From positions 23,346,685 to 23,410,684 of the forward strand of contig JAVLUZ010000154.1 in the NCBI GenBank assembly GCA_036768485.1: a stretch of 64,000 nucleotides of DNA, given 5' to 3'. Each line of letters begins with the position of its first letter. Within the stretch, counting starts at the first letter, position 1. The notes under the pieces were generated by a model. That model was given only the letters and a program-made list of their open reading frames with translations, was not told the origin of the DNA and did not search any database. The translations under genes were made by a program, and so were the position numbers. The DNA comes from Mermis nigrescens (taxonomy: Eukaryota; Nematoda; Enoplea; Mermithida; Mermithidae). This document shows, piece after piece, positions 53,401-64,000 of the stretch.

Positions 53401-55776
53401 TCACCCTTATCGACGCATCGTGTGTATTTGAGATGCTTGTCTCTGTAGTACTCGTACGAAAAAACTTTTCCACATCGATCGCATTGATATCCAGCGGGCT
53501 GTCCTAAAACGAGATGAAGTAAAATATATGTTGAGTAAAATATAACATATAAAAAATTTAAAAATAAAAATATATATAAATAAAAAACATATTACAAAAG
53601 ATACCAAAATATATCAGGTTAAACTATACAAAATAAAAACATGGTACAAAGCTATTCGGAGTGACCACTAAAAAATCGGTATCAACGTTGAAATGGTGCT
53701 TAAACTACATTAATTCGCAATTTCTGGTCTATTTTAAGCATTTTGCATAAAAAGAAAAATGTTCTCATTTTTCGTCTGTTTTAGTCTTGATTTTGACTTG
53801 TTTCTTCTCAAAAAATTTTCCCTTTTACTCTTTCAGGGATCTAGTCTGGACCACACCTGGGCGTAGGGGTTTGGGGGTATGCACCCCCCCGAGAAACCAA
53901 AATACTCCTCCCCAGAAACCAAAATACCCCCTAGAAACCTGAATACCAACAGAATTCAATTTTTGAAATTTTTTGTTCTTTTTTCGCAATTTTTGGATGC
54001 CAATAAGGCCATTTTTTGACATTTAAAAAATCTTGAACCCCCTCAAAATTTTGGTGCTGCCCACGTATGGTCTGGACCCAAAAATATCTCATGTGCATGC
54101 CAACGTAGCAAATCGTAATAAATTCATAAAAAAATTTCCAAAAATTCTGAAAAAAGTCAAATCCAAAATCATATCGGTGTACGAGTATACAATGCTCAAC
54201 TTACGAATGAGGGGTAAAAAATTACAACTTCGAAAAAAAGATTCGATAATTTTAAAGATTAGCAGCTTACGCTGAAGAACAAATTTTTATGCAGATCTAC
54301 AGAAGTTGAAACTACTCTTCCAGACTGAACCATTTTATCTGCTTTTGTTTGAGCCTCACCGCAAGTGTCTAAAATTTTCTGATCTTCTCGTTAATTAGAC
54401 TGTTCAGGTTTTTATTAGCGACATCGTGATCTAATTAAAACATTTCATTTTGTATTCCATGTCATGACTAGACATGCATGTAGAGTTTTGGGGGTCCATC
54501 ATACCACACCTGGGCGTGGGGGAGGGTTTGAGGGGTATGCACCCCCAAGAAACCAAAATACCCCCTTAGAAACCAAAGTACCCCCCAGAATTCAATTTCT
54601 AAATTTTTTTGTTTTTTTTCGCAATTTTTTAATGCCAATGGATAGTGTTCGATAAGAAACGTTTAAAAATAGTGTTTTTTCGCCATGCCATTATTTTTAA
54701 GGCCATTTTTTGACCTTTGAAAAATCTTGCACCCCTCCAGAATTTTGGTGCTGCCTATGTATGGTATATGCCTATAGAACGGAAAATGGGAAATTTCCTT
54801 CGGAAAAGTGAGGCAAAATGAAGGCGAAAAACGGATAAAATTTTAAAATTTTCCATAAACGTGCTCTAAATTAACTAGAAAAGTAACATCATTTTAACGC
54901 TATTTTAGCGCTTAAACCAGTTTTGAAATGGTTTTGCCCAACAAGCTCAATTCTTTACATCCCACCCGGCTGGAGCCCGCCCCAGATCGGCCATACTGTG
55001 TGTCTAAGGTCATCACATCAGTCATCAGCTAATGAATTTTACAGAGTGAATAACTTTCCCAGAGATTCCGAAAATAACCCAGAAAAAATTAGAGTCTGAC
55101 TTACTTTAAAAACAATGATTTTTTAAGCAACTCTACGTACTACGAATAATCTCTGTTTAGAATCACTGCGCTCACACGAGTAAGCCAAATAGGCAAGTCA
55201 TCAAGATAAAAAAATGGGTATATAATTCAGAAGAATCGTCATCTGATTTTCTTCGGAGTACCACGCCCCGACATGCACGTGGGGGTTTAGGGATCTAGGC
55301 TCCTCACCCCTCCCCGAATGAGAATTGAAAAATGAAAAATTTTCTGGGGAAAATGAGGCAAAATTAAGGCCGCCAAAAATATACGAAAATCAAGCATTTG
55401 TACCAATTTTCGAGGTCGTTTTGGCACAAAAAGCTCAATGATTGCTCTACCCACATCGGCTGACTTCTCCCCCGCCCAGATCGGCCATGCTGTACATCTA
55501 TAACAACGCCAGTTGCTTTTCACCGTTTTTCGAATCCACCGAAGTTTCCACGTAGTCTTCGTTTGTATCAATTTTCTCGATCGTAGGATCCAGCTTCAAT
55601 TCTTTTTTGCTTTGCCTCAGTATTCCATGCACTGATGATGATAATTCATCGAATTTATCCGGATTTTTCAAGTTTTTGTCGTTCCAGCAGATTTTCTGAT
55701 CAGTTAGTTCAATCGTCTTTGCTGTGGTTTTTCCATTAGTTGCCTTTAAATATTCTACACACTGACTCAAAGGTGC
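50426..55776 (-). CDS. PRDM14-like six-C2H2-finger protein, seven 3' exons
   Basis: Minus-strand exons: 55776-55524, 54368-54271, 53498-53371, 52034-51917, 51853-51751, 51041-51025 (17-nt microexon) and 50611-50426 with TAA. Borders are GT/AG and phases join without a stop, giving 300 codons plus stop. Fingers in order: [20 protein letters not shown] (C2HC-like), [80 protein letters not shown] and [20 protein letters not shown]. The order, number and the HEKHRPH linker fit the PRDM14 zinc-finger array. The PR domain expected upstream was not found; exons 5' of 55776 are unresolved. PRDM14 is a DNA-binding regulator of neural and germline fate in animals (known). Confidence 0.75.
51025..51041 (-). 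CDS. 17-nt microexon encoding the finger 4-5 linker
   Basis: GAGAGCGGCCATTTCAG between a pyrimidine-rich acceptor (CCTCTTTCAG) and donor GTAAGA. It completes HSGERPFQ between CPYC- and CKHC-fingers in phase on both sides; without it the frame breaks. Confidence 0.85.
52711..53286. repeat. ~95-bp direct repeat pair in PRDM14-like intron
   Basis: AATTTGGATGTTTCTCCATG to TTCTAATAAGACG occurs at about 52711-52806 and 53191-53286, same orientation, with few differences. Confidence 0.8.
53853..54069. mobile_element. Family A short TIR element (copy 4, inverted), 9-bp TSD
   Basis: ACACCTGGGCG...CCCACGTATG flanked by GTCTGGACC on both sides (53844-53852, 54070-54078). It sits in an intron of the PRDM14-like gene. 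Confidence 0.78.
54505..54763. mobile_element. Family A short TIR element (copy 5, inverted)
   Basis: ACACCTGGGCGTGGGGGAGG to GCTGCCTATGTATG; the duplication is not clear. Confidence 0.65.
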
Positions 55777-56074
55777 CTGCTTAAGATTCAATTTTCACTT
55801 CGACGTAGAATTATACCATTACTTCTAATTAGAAGTTCTAAATATTGCTTTAAGAGGTTCCTAAATTAAATAAATGGGCCATGTCGTACATGTCGTAAAG
55901 CATATGAAATGAATGTAAATAAAAAATGAACATATGAATAAAAATCTATTTTTCAGTTGATGAGTATTAAACTATCTCAAAATACGATACAATGAGCTCC
56001 TTCTAAACGATTTTGCTATTATATTAATCTTAATTTCGCTAAAAGCAAAAATTACTTCCTTCTTTCCTACTTTG

Positions 56075-56246
56075 CAGGCACGTATCTCTGGGAGAAATGG
56101 GGGTTCGAACTTCCCCAAAAATTCAGAAAAATAGGAAAAATATGACTTTTTAAACGTTATTATGTGCTATTTTTGGACTTTTTGAGTTTTTTACCCGCAA
56201 AAATTGGTGTTGGTCCCCCAAAATAGGACGGCCAGCTACGTGCCTG
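56075..56246. mobile_element. Family B hAT-like MITE (copy 4)
   Basis: CAGGCACGTATCTC...AGCTACGTGCCTG with a perfect 8-bp duplication CTACTTTG (56067-56074, 56247-56254). Confidence 0.85.
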
Positions 56247-56501
56247 CTACTTTGACGACCTAACGAACATACAACTATGTGATTAAAGTTTGAAATTGCC
56301 GAAACATCCAAGAGAATAATGCTTCCTGATTTTCTGCTTCTCTTGCATTTGTCTTTAAAAATTAATTGATTTGGGTTTGTTTTCTATCGGAGTTTGCATC
56401 TTGTCCTAATTAGTAAACGAAAGTTTATTTGAATTTGTATCGATGAATTTAAATTAAAGATAAGACGTAAAAACGTTGTTATTACTTCAAAAAAAGTTTT
56501 G

Positions 56502-57616
56502 GCATAAGTTGATTGGGGGGCACGCCGCCTATCATAAAATTGGTCCGATGAGGACAATAAGAGAGAGACGAACGTATTATCATTAAATCAGACGATTGGT
56601 TGACCTCGGCGTCTCTTTGTTTACTTTTCTTTCGTTACCGTAGTCACCGAACGGTTCAAACTTTGAAGTACTAAATTTTTGCGGTTTTACATTTTTATGA
56701 AATAATTTCTAAAATTTCAAACTAGTCGTTTATAGTCTGTTTCACATAAGTTCGTGCATAAATTCTAAGAATTTTCAACGACAGTAAGCCGAGGGTTACG
56801 ATAATTATATATCAGATCAACGCTATGATCGCAATCTGTCAGCTTATTGTCGGAGATAGTTCTAAAATTTATGGCCAAAGTTCTGTGAAACAGACTATAG
56901 TTTAGACTGACAAGATGTTCCTAAAATTAATTTCGTATTGCAGCTCTAACATCTACTTTTCTAGCTTATTTCATTGAACAACGATTTTGTCAAGGGTGCT
57001 TGATCCTTAATTTTTGTTTAGGCTGAGTGAATGCGAAAAATGAATTCAAGATTGAGTGCTTTTTCGTTTATCACTAATACCTTAGAAATAAACGAATAAT
57101 GAAATAAGAACAGTTTGTAAGATCATCTGCGTCGCTTGCGTCGTATAGCTATATTCTTATAACTACCAATTCAAACTAAATCTTTGTATTCTGAATTCTT
57201 TTTCCGAATTCACTATGCCTTAACAAGAAGTAAGGAACAAACACCTTGGAAATATCACTGATGAATGAAATTAGCGAGAAACATAGATTTTGGATGCTAA
57301 ACAGGGAATTTATTTTACAGGCATCTTGTCAGTCTGAAACTAAAATAAATCATATAAAGTTACATATGTCGCGACTCGAAGTTTAACGACGAATCGGAAA
57401 TTTTAAAAATTGTTTAATAAAAAAGTAGACTCGCAGACTTGGTCCTTCAAAATTTTAACCGCCAGTTGACTAGTTTACGGTAAAGCAAGAAAAATAAACA
57501 AAGCGACGCCGAAATCAACCAATCGTTTAATAAATTGTATTTACCGTCGTCCCTCTATTGTTCTCATCGAACCAATTTCAAGATAGGCGGCGTGCCCCTC
57601 CTAAATCGACTTAAGC
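56502..57616. mobile_element. 1.1-kb long-TIR element with a nested TIR element
   Basis: Inverted arms ~56502-56643 and ~57478-57616 (CACGCCGCCTAT, ACGATTGGTTGA, TTTGTTTA blocks). Inside, 56731-56900 has TATAGTCTGTTTCACA / TGTGAAACAGACTATA ends, and ACTGACAAGATG (~56907) is inverted at ~57321. No transposase ORF. Confidence 0.7.
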
Positions 57617-57785
57617 TAAAGTTTTTGCTAGATTCAGCAAACTTTTGTGATCCTTAGAAGCACTTCTCGAAAAATTAGGAGAAAATAATCAGGTTAAATT
57701 CAGCAGAACGTTCTGGTATTTTAGGGGAATCAGTAAAAAATATATAAATATTAGTTGTCTATACAAAACATTAGTATCAAATTAC

Positions 57786-57901
57786 CGTATTAATTTGGCG
57801 CTTGTGATTGCGTTCAACTATTTTTTTAAATCGATTTTCTTGTCCGCATATTTCATCTCTGGGAAGGCAAAGTACACACCAGCAACGTCCGCTTGTGTCT
57901 C
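57786..57901 (-). CDS. Candidate upstream exon (Cys-rich, 38 codons)
   Basis: Open between acceptor TTCTGTCAG and donor ACG|GTAATT. It encodes CWCVLCLPRDEICGQENRFK and more. Its 3' phase (0) fits the PRDM14-like exon at 55776, so it may be the preceding exon; the 5' partner is unknown. Confidence 0.35.
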
Positions 57902-58546
57902 CTGACAGAAGAAAGGAACTTCTCAATATTCGGAAACGTCATTCACTAGATTAAACGTTAAAAAGATGCGTTTCACGAAATGACGGAGACATTTGCATAT
58001 GGGAAAAAATTAAGGTTTTTATACTATTCATCCATTTCGGCAAGTAAAACTTGTTCGATGCTCCTTGATTTGTATTTGCTCACGTTTATGTAACATGGTT
58101 TAGATATCCCCATCATTCATGGACAGGATAAAAATTTTCTTAGGTGTTTAGGCAAGGGTACGAAAATTTTCAAAGGTCCAAAAGTTAAATATTTATGTCA
58201 TAACCAAAAAACACCTATTTTTATTTCTCTCATTAGCTATATTAGCATGGAATGAATCAAGAAAAATAGAAGAAAAGTAATTTTAAAAATATAATTCTGG
58301 GATCTTATGGATTCTAGGACTTTTGTATTCTGGCCGACCAGGCCCCCTGACTCTCCAATGCTCATGTGTAACCCCCACCCAAAGTTGGCTGTACTTCCCA
58401 TTTTCCTAGAGGTTGAGATATTCTCACTTCTGAATTATGTGACAAAGGTTTAAGTTTTTAGCTACTCCTGAGTGATTTGCCATTTCCGGGTTGATTTAGA
58501 AGGCCAATTTACTCCTTCCCTTCCCCGCCGACTTCTCATTATCACC

Positions 58547-58802
58547 ATAGATAGGCGGCACCAAAATTCTGGAGGGTGCAAAATTTTTCAAAGGTCAAAA
58601 ATGGCCTTAAAAATTGTGGTAAGGTGAAAAAACACCAAAACAATGAAAAAACACTAAAACACTATCCATTGGCATCAAAAAATTACGTAAAAAACAAAAC
58701 AATTTCGAAAATTGAATCCTGGGCGAGGGTTATTTCGGTTTCTGGGGGGGGTAATTTGATTTCTCGTGGGTTCATACCCCCAAACCCCCACGCCCAGGTG
58801 TG
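58547..58802. mobile_element. Family A short TIR element (copy 6), 9-bp TSD
   Basis: ATAGATAGGCGGC...CGCCCAGGTGTG flanked by ATTATCACC (58538-58546, 58803-58811). Confidence 0.78.
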
Positions 58803-58953
58803 ATTATCACCCTACTAGTTTGAGATATGCTGGTATGTTGGTTCCGATTGCACGAAATAAGGCAGTAATTTTTTGATTTTGACCAAAAAATTTAAATGGC
58901 TTCATTATCGCGTTCGAGCTATACTCTATAAACCTTTCAAAGCGTAATTTCGG

Positions 58954-59128
58954 CAGGCACGTAGCTGGCCGTCCTATTTTGGGGGGCAACATCAATTTTG
59001 GGGGACCGAGCCCAAAAAAAGCCAAAAACAACACAAAATAACGTTTAAAATGTCCTATTTTTCCGATTTTACTGAATTTTGGGGAGATGGGGGTCCGACC
59101 CCCCCATTCCCCCAAAGCTACGTGCCTG
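58954..59128. mobile_element. Family B hAT-like MITE (copy 5)
   Basis: CAGGCACGTAGCT...AGCTACGTGCCTG, perfect 13-bp TIRs. Flanks AATTTCGG / AAATTCGG differ by one base. Confidence 0.85.
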
Positions 59129-59136
59129 AAATTCGG

Positions 59137-62155
<3,019 letters not shown>

Positions 62156-62526
62156 CTAACTTGTTATAACTTTGACCTCATTCGGCGTCTTGTTCAACAA
62201 ATCTTCGACCAAAAATGAACTTTTCGTCTTATTTTTGATTGTCTTCTCTGCCTTTTCATCTTCTCGCCATATTATTCTCCTGCTCTGATTATCCATAATT
62301 GCAGAATCTCCAATCTGTCGGGGCATTTCCAATGAATATGGTGAAAAAATGGGCGCCGTCGTCGTCGAGTTGTACGATGGGAACATCGTTCCGGCTCTCG
62401 TCGCCAGCAGAATGTCATAATTGAATTGATTAGGATCGTAAATGGGCTTCCTTAAAGCTAATGGCTGAGGGATTCGACTGCTATTCATGCACCAATGATT
62501 CCTTGACCTGCTCCATTTATTGGCCA
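62156..62526 (-). CDS. Candidate 5' exon with Eh1-like motif
   Basis: A 123-codon open frame after acceptor TTTTCACAG at 62527. It contains Ser/Pro/Thr-rich sequence, then KTKSSFLVEDLLNKTPNE. FLVEDLL resembles the Groucho-binding Eh1 motif (F-x-I-x-x-I-L). Either it ends at the TAG at 62156 or splices at GAG|GTCAAAG (~62173). Its strand and position allow it to be an upstream exon of the PRDM14-like gene, but this is not shown. Confidence 0.4.
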
Positions 62527-62527
62527 C

Positions 62528-64000
62528 TGTGAAAAGAAATTGTCAGTCTACAGGTTTTGTAAAAAAATATGAATGACCAAAAATTGATTACTTTCTAATG
62601 CATCTCGAAATGCGAGTAGTTTTGCGAAAATTAGAATAAAATTTAAAATTTTACACAATCTCGAATATCGATTGCGAAGTGGAAGACGACTTATCTGGAA
62701 TTGAAATGCCTCAACATCAAGGATCCTCTATTTCGTCTTTTTATCTCTTTAAGGAAAATTATTTTTCCATAAGTTCCTGGTATTAGTCCCCTTATTGACT
62801 GATTACATTATTTTTATAAATATTCAACATAACTAGCGAAATAAGGTCAGATTTAAAAAGAGCTTAAGCAACGTGGCTATAATTTGAGATTTTATTCTTA
62901 TATTTTACAGCACTAATTGTACGCAAACTTCTAGGTCATTTTATCTTAAAGGGTGTGCTCAGCCGTTGTTGGAGTTTCTTGAAAGGTGGTATTACGATGG
63001 GAAAACATATTTAATTTTTATTGTTCGATTTTTGATACCAGGTCAACAGCCGAACAATGATAAATGCTCTAAAATAGACCTTGCTATTCACTCTTTATCG
63101 TTTAATTAAACCTCTAATAATTGCTAACTTCCTACCAGAAATGATGTGCTGAGTGACTGTTGTCGTTTTTTAAGATGACAAGGAAATTATTTTTCCGCAG
63201 ATACAACTTTTCGGACGATTCTCTAAAAAACAATTAATAACATCAATATTCCTTGAAATTACATATGTATGGATAATTTTACAGTTATTAAAAATATGCA
63301 TGTGACAAGACCAGGCATTCAAATTCGTATTATTAAAAATTCTGATAACACGTCTCTTTAGCTATGCAAAGTTTATTGATGTCGAACGAACGTGAAACAT
63401 AGAAAAATTATACTTCCCTCATTTTTTACGTTTTTAAGTGTACCAATCTATCTTACTTTGTAAGGAAAACATGCTAATTTGTCCGAAACCATGCAAATCA
63501 TACAAGAACGAAAAGGGAATGCTACAGTACGACTTTTGTTACGTAAAATAGTCAAAAACGTACCGGTATGTAACAGTTCCAAGGCTTTAACATTCTATGC
63601 TGTAACTTAGATACAGATATTAGCCTCGGATTGGTAGGCGGTAACATTTCAGTATATTAAAGCTACAGTAGGAAAAGCCATTTGCCAAATTTATACCATG
63701 GGCAAGTTCTATGTATTGCACCCTATTACGCAACGTGTATTATTGCGCGGATGATCTGAATTATCCGATAGATATCTTTATCGCACACAATTTAAAAATG
63801 ATGCAGATGTAATACGGGAATCATTATTGGGGCATTGTCCATTTGAAAGCAACGGTGTCCCCTCTGCAAGTGTATTAGGACCGTAGGATAATTCGATTTA
63901 GTTGTTTTCATGCTTACATAAATCTCCAGAGGTCGTTACAGTACTGGGAATGTCCAGCATTGAAGCGAGGAAAGCGCTTCATTCCCTAATCTATCGGATA
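62528..64000. other. AT-rich DNA, nothing recognised
   Basis: No supported exon. ATCCGATAGAT near 63756 is inverted as ATCTATCGGAT at the window edge, possibly an element continuing beyond it. Confidence 0.35.

Overview
The window is AT-rich animal nuclear DNA, most likely from an arthropod (inference). It has two spliced host genes, many degenerate transposons, short terminal-inverted-repeat (TIR) elements with clear target-site duplications (TSDs), and one assembly gap (31702-31801). There are no prokaryotic operons, ribosome binding sites or CRISPR arrays.

Layout. 179-1597: a minus-strand ORF joining a retroelement-type CCHC zinc knuckle to a NADAR (YbiA-like) domain. 1757-10225: a Polinton/Maverick segment present as two inverted arms (about 1757-5894 and 6101-10225) around a ~0.2 kb spacer; the left arm has intact genes and the right arm the same genes with frameshifts. 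10770-25640: a decayed Ty3/Gypsy element split in its RNase H region by a third Polinton (13625-24023, ~600 bp TIRs, 6-bp TSD AACATG). 25829-28900: a broken RNase D-like exonuclease ORF series behind the Gypsy integrase. 28889-31701: a Penelope-like element with GIY-YIG and direct terminal repeats. 36576-43150: a complete six-exon C1QBP/p32 gene. 44424-47050: a nested foldback structure. 47164-48545: a 5'-truncated non-LTR retrotransposon. 50426-55776: seven exons of a six-finger PRDM14-like gene, including a 17-nt microexon. The rest is intergenic DNA with short TIR elements and microsatellites.

The most notable system is in the Polintons. All three copies carry a gene for a two-repeat TATA-binding protein (TBP) homologue. 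In the intact copy it is 171 aa and keeps all four DNA-intercalating phenylalanines. Nearly every gene of the element has a TATAAATA box about 30-50 bp before its start codon, often overlapping the stop codon of the preceding gene, and TBP and the packaging ATPase share one compact divergent promoter. I infer an element-encoded promoter-recognition module acting on a uniform promoter set. Around it are ordinary Polinton functions: integrase with chromodomain, A32-like packaging ATPase, adenovirus-type protease, capsid proteins and small virion proteins. The DNA polymerase is represented only by its N-terminal region, so these copies look non-autonomous for replication.

Limits: all family names come from reading motifs, not from searches. 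Frameshifts in the decayed copies could be real or sequence error, and novelty statements mean only that I know of no description.
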